Assembly: GCA_958009085.1 (NCBI GenBank)
Contig: OY253682.1
Location: 915,795-979,794, forward strand
Source of the DNA: Protoeuglena noctilucae
Taxonomy: Eukaryota > Chlorophyta > Pedinophyceae > Marsupiomonadales > Marsupiomonadaceae
Length of the DNA stretch: 64,000 nt
Direction of reading: 5' to 3'
In this document: in pieces, positions 51,258 to 63,400 of the stretch
Numbering within the stretch: the first letter of the stretch is position 1
Layout of the letters: every line of letters begins with the position of its first letter
Made by a program: the position numbers and the translations under genes
The notes under the pieces: model-generated
The model's input: the letters and a program-made list of their open reading frames with translations, nothing else
Database searches by the model: none
Told to the model about the DNA's origin: nothing

Positions 51258-52087
51258 ATGTCGGCGCGTGAGCTCGAGAGCCTGTTGGGGGATAAGCGGA
51301 GCATGCGGAGCCGAAAGGTGTCGGAGAGGATGGCGGTGGTAGGCGAGGTGAGAGAGCGCGCCGCGCCATGCTATCGCTCGCGAATCGGCGAGAGTTTTTG
51401 GGCAATTCCTCCCTCGGCACGCGCTGCGCAGAACGAGAGGAGGGCGGCGATAGAAGCGCGGCTGGAGGCGTTGGAAAATGACAATGCAGCTCTTGACCAA
51501 TTCGGGGCGGACGAGTCCGACGACGAGGTGGGCGAGGGGGAGCGGGCTGGGCGCGTCTTGATTGCACTGAGTTACGCTGGGCCCCGCAGCGCACCCGCGC
51601 CGCGATGGCCGCCGCAGTTTGCCATGACGGTGGACGAGGACGGCAACGAGATTGAGGCGCCAGGAGGGAAGCGGAAGAAGGGGGCGGCGAGGAGGAGCGG
51701 GGTGGGCACGGCACGGCGGACACGGTGGGTGGCCTGACAGCTCAGTTGAAGAGCTGTGCTGCAGCTAGAAGACGCGGTGCGTGACGCGCCATCTCACAGC
51801 ACCCACCTCGCGCCCCGGCCCTGGCTTTCGCTTGCAGGGGCAAGGTGACCGGCCGTGGCCCCCGCACCTTCCAGATGGTGTTGGAGGAGGCGGGGCTGGA
51901 GGGGTACTCGGAGCCCAACTACCTGGCGGCCGCGGCCGGGCCACCCGTGGCGTACGCGCCTCGCAAGTTCTGCAGCGTTTGCAGCATGGTCGCCGCCTAC
52001 ACATGCGTGCGGTGTGGGGCGCGGTACTGCAGCCAGCGTTGCTACGGGACGCACTCCGACACCCGCTGCCTTAAATTCATGGCGTGA
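51258..52087 (+). CDS. ZNHIT1: ZNHIT1/SWC6 HIT-type zinc finger protein
   Basis: The ATG at 51258 gives MSARELESLLGDKRSMRSRK. An intron after VVGE joins in phase to NERRAAIEARLEALENDNAA, matching the LEALENDN motif of ZNHIT1. A basic middle exon (KRKKGAARRSGVG) leads to GPRTFQMVLEEAGLEGYSEP and NYLAAAAGPP, then the HIT zinc finger CSVCSMVAAYTCVRCGARYC, SQRCYGTHSDTRCLKFMA. All zinc ligands of the finger are visible. ZNHIT1 is a subunit of the SRCAP/SWR1 complex that deposits histone H2A.Z. The protein ends right after the finger, as in other eukaryotes. Confidence 0.92.
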
Positions 52088-52427
52088 ACGCACGGTGTCG
52101 TTGCCTAGCTAGACGTAGTAACTACCCTAGTCCATGTCGTATTCTACGATGGCCCCTGTTGCGCTATGGGGCTGTGCCGGTGGCCCAGGCACTGCTGCTT
52201 GCTATGCTAGTTGGAAGGATGAAGCGGGATGAGGATAGGACGAGAGAGCGCGCGGGCGCCCCTGCGGCACCCGTGTGCATCGCTGGGCGGGTACCCGACC
52301 CATGGCGGTGCCGCTAAGAGAACACACAACCTAACGCGCGGGCTCCTACAGAGAGCCGCACTAAGCTAGTCTAACGATAACCAGGGTCCGCCGACGAACG
52401 CGAAAAGGGAGAGGGACGCGGGGTCCG
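52088..52427. other. Convergent intergenic region
   Basis: About 340 bases between the ZNHIT1 stop and that of the unrecognised minus-strand gene. Probably two 3' UTRs. No RNA gene or repeat seen. Confidence 0.4.
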
Positions 52428-53845
52428 TCAGGCGATGGGCGTCAGTGCCTTGCCTGCCGACTGCACGCCCGGGACCATTGCCGATGGAGCCTGGGGGGCC
52501 ACCATGCGCACCACCGTGACCCCCTCGGACGCCGAATGCCCCGCACCTGGCGGGGGCGCCGGCTTGGTCCGGGGGCCAGCCGCAGCAGCCTTGCCACCCA
52601 GCTGCAGCGTCGCGGGCTTGTCGCTGCGATGGTGGAGAGACATTGCTCTTTCGCAAACACAGCAGGTATGCAGGGATCGAGCTGCCGCGTGCCGCACGCC
52701 ATGCCCGGCTGCCGCTCACCTCTTGGGTGGCGCGTCGGCGTCGGCGCTGAGGGTGCTATGGGGCACGCTCCCCATCACAGACGCGATGGCCCTGCCCGTG
52801 GCGGACAGCTTCCCCTCCGGTCCCTTGACCTGCGGGAATGGTGCATGGGCGCGTGGCATAGCCCTGCGGCACTAGAGACCCCTCCCCTTCACCCCGCATT
52901 GCAGTCGTAGCCCACCCGCGGCGCCATCCTGGCCAGCTCCTCCCGCGTCAGGATGGGGTTGAAGAAGGCGTCCGCGATCGCCAGCAGGATGGGCTCCCAG
53001 TGTGCGACCGACAGCAGGTCCTTGGTGATGGCGCACTGCACCACCAAGTCGCTGCGGAGAGGGCGGGGCGGGGCAGGGTGGTCACGACGACGCCATGACA
53101 TGTCGAGTCCACACAGCGAAGAGGCACGGGTCACACCAAGACATGCTAAACACGGCCAAGCGGCGCACGTATGTATCCAATCTGCTTGCCTCTGCTCCCG
53201 CAGGTCCTCGAGGGGCGTCGACCCCCTCGCGTCCGGCAGCGACCCCGGCGCCGTCCACCAGTCCCTCTCCTCCGACCCCGCAGCGGCGCCCTTGGCCTCC
53301 CGCTCCTCCGCCTCCTCCCCCTCCCTCGCACGCCGGTCGCCCCCACGCAGCGCGCGCCCCGCCGCCCCCGACTGCGCCGACAGGCACCCCACAGGCGCCA
53401 CGGCCCCCCGGCACATCAGGTCCAAAGTCTCCGTCGCTCCCCCGGGGGCGGCACCCGACGCGTGCAGGGACACGGCATGCCCCGACTGCAGCAGCACTGC
53501 CTTGACGTGGACCTCGAGCCCACTCGCTCCCCTCGACTCGACCTGGCGGATCTCCGCCAGTGGCAACCCCGCCACGTCCATCACCTCCGAGACCCGGATG
53601 GCTGCGGACTGCGACGCGTCGCGCTCCACCGCGCCCCTCCGCAGCCGCAGCTTGCCCCAGTGCTCCGGGGCCAGCGCCACCGCCGCGCCCTGCCGCTGGA
53701 GGGGCACCTGCAGCACCGCCACGGGGACCAGGAAGCCGGCAGAGCCCGCGGGACGGGCCGGGCTGGCGGACGCGTGGCGCAAGTCGTCCGTGTTCATCAG
53801 GTGCCATGCCTTGGCGACGCCGCGGCCACGGCGGTGCCGGGACAT
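52428..53845 (-). CDS. Unrecognised protein, four exons
   Basis: I do not recognise the family. From an ATG at 53845 (MSRHRRGRGVAKAWHLMNTD) the exons run to about 53205, then about 53050-52914, about 52829-52723, and about 52652-52428. The first exon gives a globular-looking stretch with GFLVPVAVLQVPLQRQGAAV, HWGKLRLRRGAVERD and LEVHVKAVLLQSG, then an acidic-basic EGEEAEEREAKG run. The second holds SDLVVQCAITKDLLSVAHWE and FFNPILTREELARM. The tail is Pro/Ala-rich (KPAPPPGAGHSASE) and ends KALTPIA. The first intron needs a GC donor (CAGAG|GCAAGC), and the second works in phase only with the donor CGG|GTGGGC. An upstream 5' exon is possible, because a CTGCAG acceptor lies just before the ATG. 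Confidence 0.6.
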
Positions 53846-54554
53846 CACCACGAGCTCTGCAGGAGAGGAGGGGGCCTCGCTGCGTCAGGGCCCGGCACCG
53901 CGTGGCGCCACGACGTGCCGATGCACTCCATGGGCGACAAGGGCCCCCCCACCGCCCGGCGGACCCGGCGCTGAGGACCCGCAGGAGTCCCATGTCTCGA
54001 CATGCTCATTTTGCGCCTCATGATGAGGCCGAGGGTACTTACGGAGAGTGGGAAACACCCAAAAGGACACATGTCAAACACGGGGAGTTTGCCGTGCCAA
54101 GGTGACATCCCAGCGAACGAGAGGCTCGTCAAGGAGTCCCGCCGCGTCGTATTGGAGCCGTAAGGTGGCGCGAGAGAAAAAACACGCCGAATGGACCCCG
54201 AACCTCGCGCTGTTGGCCTGCAAAGCGCGTCACCTGCATTGCCGCGTTGCTCGGCAAACTGGTGCTGTGCAGGCGTCGCGTAGAAGTCCGCATCTTCACA
54301 AAGAGTGCTACCCGCGTTGCCCATGGCAAATGCGCTGGCGATGTGCTCCCGGTGGGCGCAGCGCAAGGTGTCACGTGGATGCCCCGCGAGCTGGATGTCT
54401 GCTGCAGGCGGAGACAGCAGCGAGCAGCCTTGTCAGGGAGACAGCGCGCAATCAGTGCCAAATCGCAGGTGATTGAGCGGTCCAGCGACAGCGGAGCTTC
54501 TGTGCCAGCGCAACGGCCCATCCCATCCTGGGCCAATAACCGCGTGGAGCGGCA
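53846..54554. other. Intergenic, unknown gene / TSEN34 (divergent)
   Basis: About 700 bases. Open frames occur on the minus strand (to about 54366) but show no motif, and part could be a 5' exon of the unrecognised gene. The rest should contain two promoters. Confidence 0.4.
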
Positions 54555-55912
54555 ATGGTCGCACCACCTCCTTTTACGCACTGTGCATTGACAGGCCGCG
54601 TCGCATTCCTTATCACCCAGTCAGATTGGGCCTCGCTCGTGAGTCTCGCACAATGGAAGAGAAACTTGCGCAGAGTGACGACGGAGGAGGCGAGAACGGC
54701 AGACGGATGGTGCATATCAGCGTGGAGGGAGATGACGGCTACGTTTGGAGCGCTGCAGGCGAGTCTGGATCGCGTTGCCGGCCTCCGGGCACTCTGCAGC
54801 GCTGCACCCGCGCCGATGCAGCGGCTAACGGCGGTTGCGGAGGCTGCCGATGTCTGAGTGCCATGGCATGTGCCTTGGCATGTGCCTGCAGACGCGGCGT
54901 GGATGCAGCGGGAGATGCGCATCGTGGGTGCGGACGTGGGCGGGCAGCGCCGGGGGAGGGGTCAGGGGAGCGAGCGGGGCCTGCCGGTGCAGCTGATGGC
55001 AGAGGAGGTGGCGGTGCTCCTGGAGGCGGGGGTGGCGCGCGTGCAGCCGGCGCGGGGGTGGGGGGCCGGCCCGAGCGCGCCAGGCGTAGAGCGCGCCACG
55101 GGTGCAGCTGCAGCACCCGACCAGGGTGGCTCTTGGCAGTCGGCGCTTCCCGGGGACGGCGAGCGCTTCTCCGTCCCCGCCGCGGCACCGGACCCACCCA
55201 CCGCCACGGGCGAGGGGCAGGTCTGGGAAGTGAGGGGCGTTTTGCGCTGCCATGGCGGCTCACATCATACCCGCTCGTCCCACCTCTCACACAGTGCGTG
55301 GCTGACATCCGCGTCTCTCCCCCGCAGTGGACCTTCCCCAGCACTCCCCGCGAGCGTGACCTCCTCGCCGTGTTCCGCGACCTGCACCGACGCGGCATGC
55401 GCCTGGTGCCTGGCCGACAGGTGGGGGCCACCACCTCAACAACAGTGGGGGAACCTGAAAGAGCGGTTTTATTGTTGCGCTTGACCCACTCCCTCCGCTT
55501 TATTTCCCAGTTCGGCGGTGACTTCCTGGCCTATGAGGACGACCCCTCGCGCGTGCATGCGTCCTTCGTGGTGGCGGTGGTGGGGCGCGGCGACCCCCTG
55601 CTGCCCTCCTCGCTGGCGGCTCGGGCGCGCGCCGCCCACGGGGCCCTCAAGCACCTGCTGCTGGCATGGGTGGAGCGGGGGGAGGGGGGCGGTGTGGCGT
55701 ATGTGTCGGTGGAGCCACCGCTGGGATTCCAAGGCGCAGAGCGGCGCAGGGCGGTGCGCGCACAGCAGATGCAGAGGGCGCAGGGGACGGGGCAGCAGTC
55801 GGCGGGGCAGTCGGCGGGGCAGTCGGCGGAGGTCCGCGCCGCGTCCCCCGACTCGGAGGGGGAGGGAGCGGGCGAGGCGGTGGGGTCCGACGACGACAGC
55901 GCCGCAAGCTAG
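54555..55912 (+). CDS. TSEN34: tRNA-splicing endonuclease subunit SEN34
   Basis: The ATG at 54555 opens MVAPPPFTHCALTGRVAFLI, followed by TQSDWASL, which resembles the N-terminal domain of SEN34. A later exon has RGLPVQLMAEEVAVLLEAGV, the LPLQLMPEE-type motif of the family. The catalytic domain spans the last two exons: RERDLLAVFRDLHRRGMRLV, then FGGDFLAYEDDPSRVHASFV and AHGALKHLLLAWV. The three nuclease residues are visible: Tyr in FLAYEDD, His in RVHASF and Lys in ALKHLL. SEN34 cuts the 3' splice site of intron-containing tRNA precursors. A Gln/Glu-rich acidic tail of about 60 residues (SPDSEGEGAGEAVGSDDD) follows the core. The first intron's donor is ambiguous; GAT|GTCTGA to CAG|CGGGAG keeps phase. 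Confidence 0.85.
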
Positions 55913-56838
55913 GCAGGCATGGATGTGGCCGTCGTAGTGGCGACGCTTGCACACAGTGACGGCGCGGCTAGCTGAGCAGGCATAGCACTGGCCATGCGTT
56001 TTTTGTGGCGATGCTTCAAACCGCGGCGGGGAGCTCCTGCGTCCCCGCGCCTGAGCCGCCCTGCCACCGAGGCGCCAGGGTCACAGCGCCGGGGCAGTCG
56101 AAGCTCGCTGCTAGGGATGGACGGCGCCAGGCGATTCCCGTGCGTGCGGAGGGGCCGCGGCGGGCCGGAGCGCCAGGCTCGGCAGCCGCGAAAGGGCGTT
56201 GAAAAGCTATGCAGCGCCGGAGGGGCGGCCAGGGTAGGGAGGGTGCGCCTGTGGCGCGGGCAGACCGCCCTGCGCACACACGACCAAACGAAAGCTCGCC
56301 AGGCGAGCCAGGGGAACGCAGGGCAGCGCGGAGCAGCACGCATCGGGCGCGGGCGGCCCGCGGGGACGGCAGCGGGCGGGATGAGCGCTGCTAAGGGGGC
56401 CGTCCCTGCCGGGCCATCCTGCGCTGCTGCGACGCGACGAGTGCCGTCGGTGTCCATGTCGTCATGTCGGTGCTCTACGCCTGACAGGAGAGGCCTCAGC
56501 CCAGCACGCCTGCGCGTGACGTGACGCGAGGGGCTGGGACGGGACGGGGTTGGGGGACGGGGATGGGGAAGGAGCCACGACTGGGCAGCGCCGGGGCGAC
56601 TGGGCCAGCGGGCGGGAGCGCGGGGATCGGAAAGCTAGCGCTCGACCGTTCGGGAAGTCTGTAAGGCAGGGGGGCGACGGTGGAGCGGCCGCCGGGGGTG
56701 GCACGGCGGGCCGGGAAACGGGGAACTCCGGCGACGGAAAAGCTTGGCGTTGCTCGGATGCGGGCCGGGTGACCCGGCCTGTGTCCGCCCGGCAGGGGGC
56801 GGGGTGATGTCGTGGGGGGCGGTCCTGAGAGGCGTTCC
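55913..56838. other. Long convergent intergenic region
   Basis: 926 bases between the stops of TSEN34 and the RRM gene, the longest convergent gap here. It is GC-rich with several open frames, but none has a recognisable motif. A small unrelated gene cannot be excluded. Confidence 0.4.
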
Positions 56839-59555
56839 TTAGAGGTTGAGGCCCATGGACCCGAGGATCTGGCTGCCTGGCATCTGACTCTGCCCGACGC
56901 TGCTGGTGGGACCTGCGGGGGGTGAGGGGGGGCCGGGTGTCCTGTGGGGTGCCTGGACAGCATGGCAGGGTACCAGACAGGGTGTGCGAGACGAGGCACG
57001 CCATCCTCCCCCATCCTCGGACAGGGCGCGCGAGTACCACGGCGTGCGGTGGTCGTCTCCCGTCTCAGGCGTCACCTGCCCCGAGGGAGAGGGACTGGAC
57101 GGCGTCGACGAGGCCGGGGACGGACGCCCCGACGGACGAAGCGAGGGCGGCCTCCACGGTGGGGAGGGGCAGCCCGGTGGAGAGGGCCAGGGACGCGGCT
57201 GCGTTGCCCCCCACGCCCAGCGCGCCCTGCCCCTGCCCCAGCGACGCCTGGCCCAGGGAGGGCTGCAGGGACGCCTGCGCCATGGCGGCCACGTCCAGCG
57301 GCGGCGGGGACCCTTGCGGCAGGGACCCCATCAGCAGCTCCATGGACGCGGCCGCCTGCACCGACGCGGGCGACGACGACAGGGGGCCCAGGGGCACCGA
57401 GTGGGCAGCCGCAGCCGCAGCAGCCGCCGCCGCCAGGGGATCCAGGCCCAGCGACCCGTGCCCCCCGTTCCCCGTCAGCTGCAGCGCCTGGTCCAGGGGC
57501 AGCCCCGCGTGCTGCGCGCTGCTGGCAAGGTGCTCCAGCGCCGCGCTGCCCAGGGCCGCGCTCCGGGCCTGCGGGGAAGCGACGAGGCACCCGTCGTGCA
57601 TGCGCAGGGTCGGCAACGGGACGCAGGGCATGCGTCTGACCGGCACCGGCACCCCACCTCGTCGGCCCGCTTCTCGGCCATGGCGGTGATGGCCGCGTCG
57701 ATGATGCTGGCCGTGGCAGCCGTGGCCGCCGCCGTCTGCGCCTGCTCCACGTTCGCCGCCGTGGGGTCCGCGGCCGCCGTCGCGCCCGCCACGTCCGCCG
57801 CCACCTTGGCCGCCATCACGGCCGCGTTGGCCGTGGCCGCCGCCACCGCCACGTTTTGGGGGGTGGGGTCCGCCGCGGCCGTCGCCACCGCGGAGGCGGC
57901 GGCAGCGTTGGCCGCCGCCGCGTTCGCCGACGCCGTTTGCAGCTGCGGGGAGGGCCGAGGCAAGGCGAGGTGAGGCGAAGACGCGGCGCGGCACAAGCGG
58001 GCAGGGGTGCGCATGTGCGCTTGCAGCCCAATGCGTCGTCTCCTCACCGAGGGGACGCCCGCCGCCTCGAGGACACCCGTGAGGGGATTGGCGGCCGCCA
58101 TGCCCCGGGACGCCAGGCCCATGGATCGCTGCGGCACCAGCGGTGGCTGGGACTGCTGCGGGGGGGGGCGAGCGGCGGACCCTGAGCTGAGACGCGCGGG
58201 GGGAGAGGTGGCGCGCGCCTTGGCTCTGCGTCCCCTGCCCCTCGCCTCGTAGCCCGGGCTGAGCATGGGGTTGAGTGGCCCCACAGAGGCGGGCATGGCC
58301 AGGGAGGCGTAGTGCTGCTGCATCATCTGCTGCTGGGCCTGCGCCATGCGCAGCTGCGCCAGGTGGTACTGCTGCGGCAGCGCGGCCGCCCCCGGCCCCG
58401 GCACCACCAGGCCGGGCATGCCGGCGTTGAAGCCGGGGAGCGCGTGGCCCACGCTCGGGAGGGGGTACCCCGCGCCCGCGCCAAGCAGCGCGCCCATGTG
58501 CGGCATGCCCAGCACCGCCGGGTTGACCCCCGCGCCCGGCAGCACCCCGGGGAAGGGCCACCCGCCCACCCCGACCCTCTGGTCCCTCGGCAGGGCCCGC
58601 TTGATCTCGATGGTCTTGCCGTGGAACTCGTGCACCGACGACTGCGACAGCACGCGCGCCACGCTCTCCTCGTCCTTGAAGCTCACGAACCCGAAGCCGC
58701 GCGACTTGTTGCTCACGGCGTCGTACAAAATGATGGCGTCCTCCACCTCCCCGAACTTGGACGCCCAGTCCTGCGGGGGGACGCGGGGGACACGGAGATG
58801 CGCGGAGGCGCTTCAGGGGGGCGCGGACAGCCCGCACCGCCCCGGCCCCGCCCCGCGGAGGGCCCGTCCGTCTACCCGGCCCGCACCTTGAACTCTTCCT
58901 CCGTGACGGTGGGCGGCAGGCCCCCGACGAAGATGCGACGCAAATACTCGGACTCATCCACGCGTTTCCGCCTCTCCGGGGGCGCCTCGGCCCGCGACAG
59001 CGCCGGCTTGGCCTCCACCTTCGCCCACGCCCAGGGCGGCCGTCGCGGGCGCGCCCGGCGCACGGGGCCCCGCAGAGGCCCGACGCGGCGACGCAAAAAA
59101 GGCCCTTGCGCAGCGCAGCGACCGCCGCCAAGCGAAAGCACTCGCCTTTCGGCCGTCCACGGTGTGGGGCATCCCGATCACTTTCTCGGCCACGTCCGGT
59201 TCCTTGTAGACCACGAATCCAAAGCCCCGCGGCCTGCCGGACAGCCGATCGTAGCTCACAAATGCCTCCTCCACCTCTCCGAACTTGGAGAAGTACGCCC
59301 TGCGCGCCCGGCGCCGTGGGGAGGAGGGTCCCCGTGCCTCGGAAACACGGCCCGGAGCCGCGTCCCGGCGCCGCGCCAAGCGATGTCAGGAGGGCCGCGC
59401 GCGGACATCGAAACCCTCGACACGTTGGAGCCCCCGCGGACCGCTCTGACGCCCCCGCGCGGCCCGTGGATCGCACGCAACGCAGCCCACCTGAGCGCCG
59501 CATCGTCCGTCGCCCAGCTGAGGCCCCCGATGAATATCTTGCCCTCCTTGCTCAT
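56839..59555 (-). CDS. Two-RRM hnRNP/Musashi-like RNA-binding protein, Ala-rich tail
   Basis: The ATG at 59555 gives MSKEGKIFIGGLSWATDDAA, with RNP2 (KIFIGGLS) of the first RRM. The next exon has YFSKFGEVEEAFVSYDRLSG and RGFGFVVYKEPDVAEKVI (RNP1). The second RRM reads RRIFVGGLPPTVTEEEFK, SKFGEVEDAIILYDAVSN and RGFGFVSFKDEESV. This two-RRM layout with a DGRKVEAK-type linker is that of hnRNP A/B, DAZAP1 and Musashi proteins. The long C-terminal part is Gly/Pro-rich, then Gln/Met-rich (LAQLRMAQAQQQMM), then strongly Ala-rich with AAADPTPQNVAVAA-type repeats. A last small exon (56912-56839) joins in phase at GCAG|GTGACG and ends SQMPGSQILGSMGLNL. It probably binds mRNA and may be prone to phase separation. 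It is divergent from tRNase Z. Confidence 0.85.
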
Positions 59556-60407
59556 TCTGACCTACCCTGCTCACGACGCAAGGGAGATACGCTACGCAAA
59601 TGGCCCCCGGCGGCTGCCTGCCATAGAAGTCAGCGACCAGGGGCTGCGGGGCCTCGCGCCGCCGCAATCAAGGGAAGCGCCCGCGCTGCTACAGCACGAC
59701 GACAGTAGGAAAGACAGTAGCAGGGTTCGCTGCGCCCGGCGGCCAAGCTTTCGCGCCCGCGGACGCCCAACGACGCGTCCCGAGGCCTGTCCTGCGCAAA
59801 GATGGCGACGGGACAACCTCAGTGGGATCTTTTCGCGATCTTGTGCGGGGTCGGGCGCAGGGAAGGCCGGGGCTCGCAGGAAAGCCCGTCTGACTGGGGG
59901 ACAGGACGTGCGTCACCCTCCTCCTGCGCTCGTGCCGGCGCACATGCGTGCGAGTGAGCCACCGCGAGTTACACTGAGACCCTCCGCGCGACCGGAGGCC
60001 GGCGGCTGGGAGTGTCTCCGCGACAAGCCGTCGATTAGTGCGTCCTCGCTGCTGGCCGAGGTCTCGAGGGACAAAGGAGGATCGCACTAGCCCGCGGCGT
60101 TCCTTCGGGCTCGCCGGTGGGCATGTCGCTCCACTTGCCGCCAGCGGGCTGGCCGGCGTCGCAGGCCCGCGGTCTCAACAGGGCTGAGACTCGAGTCCAT
60201 TGCTCCGAGCGCGAGCTGCGACGCCCTCTCGGCCGGGGCCGCGACGGGGCGAGGTCAGTACAGACGGCTTTGCAGCGTGTGGCTGGGGTGGCGCGGAATC
60301 CAGTTGGATGCGCCCGGTAGACATGGCAAATCTCGTTGCTGTCTCGCCTCTATCTGCGGGTGTGCGGGCGTCCTTCGAGGCGGCCCCATCGCCCACGGCC
60401 GGCCTGG
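59556..60407. promoter_or_regulatory. Divergent promoter region, RRM protein / tRNase Z
   Basis: About 850 bases between the two start codons. If tRNase Z has an extra 5' exon it would lie here. I see no repeat or RNA gene. Confidence 0.4.
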
Positions 60408-63400
60408 ATGGGGGACGACGTTCCCGCGTGCGCCCCACGCGCCAATGCCGCATCAAGAATGCCCCGCTTTCCTGCGCGCAGGGTACTTCACCTCGGGCAG
60501 TACCTGTCCGCTCCCCGGCGCTGTCCCCGGTGCCGCGCCGCGTCCGAGGACAGCCCCGGCGATGCGGGCGTGCTGGCCACATTGACGCCGCGCCTTCGAG
60601 AGCTTCTGGGCACGCGCAGCAAGCTCTCCAAGTCAAGTGAGCATGCGCGCCGGCGTCGCTGGGGCTGGCTTGGCGACCAGGCGGGCCCCGTCGCGAGGAT
60701 GGGCAGCGACTGTGGCGCCGGCTGACGGTCGCAGGGCTAATGACGCTGAGCGCGGAGGAGCTGCGAAGAGAGGCGGAGGCGCTGGGGGTGCAGTTCGAGG
60801 GCCGGATGCGGAAGGAGGAGGTGGCGGTGGCGGTGCTCGAGGTCCTGGGCGGCCGTGCGCACGCGGGGTCACCGGTGGCCGAGAGCGGCGCGGCAGGGGA
60901 CGGGGGCTCAGCTGACGAGGAGGGAGGGCAAGGGGACGTCGTGGAGACGCTTGAGGAAGCGGAGGAGCGGGCCATTGTCATGGAGGAGGGGAGTGTGGGC
61001 GAGGACCACGAGGGGGCGACCCACGTGGAGGCGGCAAGAGAGAAGGAGGCGCGGGCCACGCTGCGGGAGCCTCGCGAGAGCGGGGCGCGGGCACTCGCGG
61101 AGACGAGCGGTGGCGAGGCATCCGGGGCGAACAAGTGGGTGCTACTGCGAAGGGGGGCGCGGGGGCTTGCATCCTGAGGTGTTGCGATGGCTAGGCGAGC
61201 GCTGGCCCTCCCCGGCCGCAGGTGGCGCGACAACAGTACCGGGTTGGACCTGACGTGGCTGGGCACGAGCAGCGGCGCCCCCACGCAGTCGCGCAACGTG
61301 TCGTGCGTGGTCCTGCGCATGCGGGACGGGCCCCTGTGGATCGTGGACTGCGGGGAAGGGACGGCGCGCCAGTTCCGGTGAGGGGCCAAATTGCAGTGCT
61401 CTCAGCCACCTGCAGGGCTGTCAGCACCTCGCACCGCGACAGACATGCCAGGCTTCTCGCGACCCATCGCGCATCCCGTCCCGCCTGCAGGAACCCACGG
61501 CTGGGTCCCGGGTTCGAGGCCGAGCGCCTGTCGCGCGTCCTGGTGACGCACCTGCACGGCGACCACTGCTTTGGTCTGCCGGGGATGCTGACACTGGCGG
61601 ACGAGGCACGCAGGGGTACGGCGCACGAGGGGCGTCCCATCCACGTGGTGGGGCCCCCGGGAGTCGCCGACCTCGTGCACCTGGGGATCGGGTGAGGGTT
61701 GGATCGCGATGTTTCGGTGGGACGCAGATCGCAGGCGCAGGCGTGGGCGCGTCGGTCATCGCAGCCGGCTGACCCTCACCCCGTGCGCCGCCCCGCTCTC
61801 CAGGCAGCTGGAGAGCTTCTCGACGCCCGTGCTCGTCACCGAGATGGTGGTGCGGGCGTCGGACGCCAGGCCGGCCCGCACGGTGGGACTGCACGGCCTG
61901 CTGACCCTGGAGCGGCGTGCGCCGGACGGGGGTGGCGTGGGAGGTGCCCGGCCCGGCAGCGCGGGGGAGGCCGGCAGAGTGGTCAGCAGAGTGCCCGGCC
62001 CCGCCTCCTGGCCCAACCAGGGGGACCTGGCCGACGCGCACGGCCCTCGCCCCCTCTCCCCCCGCGGTGGCCCATCGAGGGGTCCGCCCCGCGGCGCAGG
62101 GAACGGGAGGCCCCGATCGGACAGCCCTGGGAGCCCCAGGAGCAGGGACTGGCAGACCCCGGTGAGCGTGCGATGACTGGCAGGGTGCAGGGGGGACCAT
62201 GAGCACCCGCTGCCGATGCACAGCTGGGGCCCGACGCTCCTCCCACCCACCCGCACTGCGCCTGCGACGAGTGCTTCAGTCCCAACCCGCGCAGGGTGGT
62301 CCTCCGAGCTCCGTGGCGGCTGGTGCGCGGCCGAACCCGGACGTGTGGCAGGACAGGAGGGGACGTGCCCCGAGGCGCGGCACCCCTCCGCCCCCGGCAG
62401 CGGGGCAGCAGGGGCAGCAGCCCGCGGACATCATCGCGGGAGCCGCGCGCCGGGTGCAGCGGGGGCCGGGGCCGCAGGGCGCGGGGGGGGCGGAGGGTCC
62501 GCGCCCTGGTCGGCGGTTCGCGGGTCGACGGGGGGGTTACAGCCTTGACGTGGCGCTGTCCCGGGTGCAGGAGCGGTACCGCGACGAGCTGCAGGCGTAC
62601 CGGGACGCAGAGCCCCTCACCTGGACGTTCCGGTGAGGCAGGGGCGGGGCAAGGGGGTGACGATGGGGTGTGGGGGTGCGTACGTTGGGGCAGTGACTGA
62701 CGCGGTTGTGCCGTGCCCCCGCAGCTGCGAGGACGGCTTCACGGTGCGTTCGACGCGTCTCCTCCACCGCGTCCCCTGCTGGGGCTACGTGATCCAGGAG
62801 CCGCAGGGGGAGGGGGAGGGGCAGGGGCAGGGGCGCAAGGTGGTGGTGCTGGGGGACACGCACTGCAGTGACCACCTCGTCGACATCGGCAGGGGATGCG
62901 GTGCGTGACGCGGTGCCAGAGTGCGCCCGCGTGCTGCCACGAGTGCCCATGTGTCGCCACCCCGACCGCGCGTGTTTCTGCAGACGTGTTGGTCCACGAG
63001 GCGACGTTCATGGACGGGCAGGAGGGCAAGGCGGCGCAGGCGGGGCACTCGACGGCGCGCATGGCCGGGCGCTTCGCCGACGCCCTGGGCGCGCGCACCC
63101 TGGTCCTCACGCACTTCTCCCCTCGGTTCGTGGCACGTGGCGGTGGTGGAGTGGGGGACATCAAGGCGGGGCGGCAGGGGGGCGACATCGACGACAGGGA
63201 CGTCAAGAACCTGCAGTGAGGGGCGGCTAGCAAAGCAGCACGGGGAGGGCTCAACTCCTGGACGTTGGGCTGGCGGTAGCATCGGCAGCCGTGCTCAGCA
63301 GCTGCACCTCCCTCTGCTGCCCCGCAGGCGCCAGGCCGAGGAGGAGACGCGTGCCGAGGTCTTTGCGGCCAGCGACTTCTTCACCCTGCGCGTCCCCTCG

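Noticed and set aside
57065-59503. A single 812-codon open frame on the minus strand over the RRM gene
   Set aside because: It reads through introns in a GC-rich region with few stops. The RRM exons lie in different frames and join by good splice sites, so the spliced model is preferred.
58312-60090. A 592-codon open frame on the plus strand opposite the RRM gene
   Set aside because: It has Arg/Pro-rich shadow composition, no motif, and lies antisense to a well supported gene.
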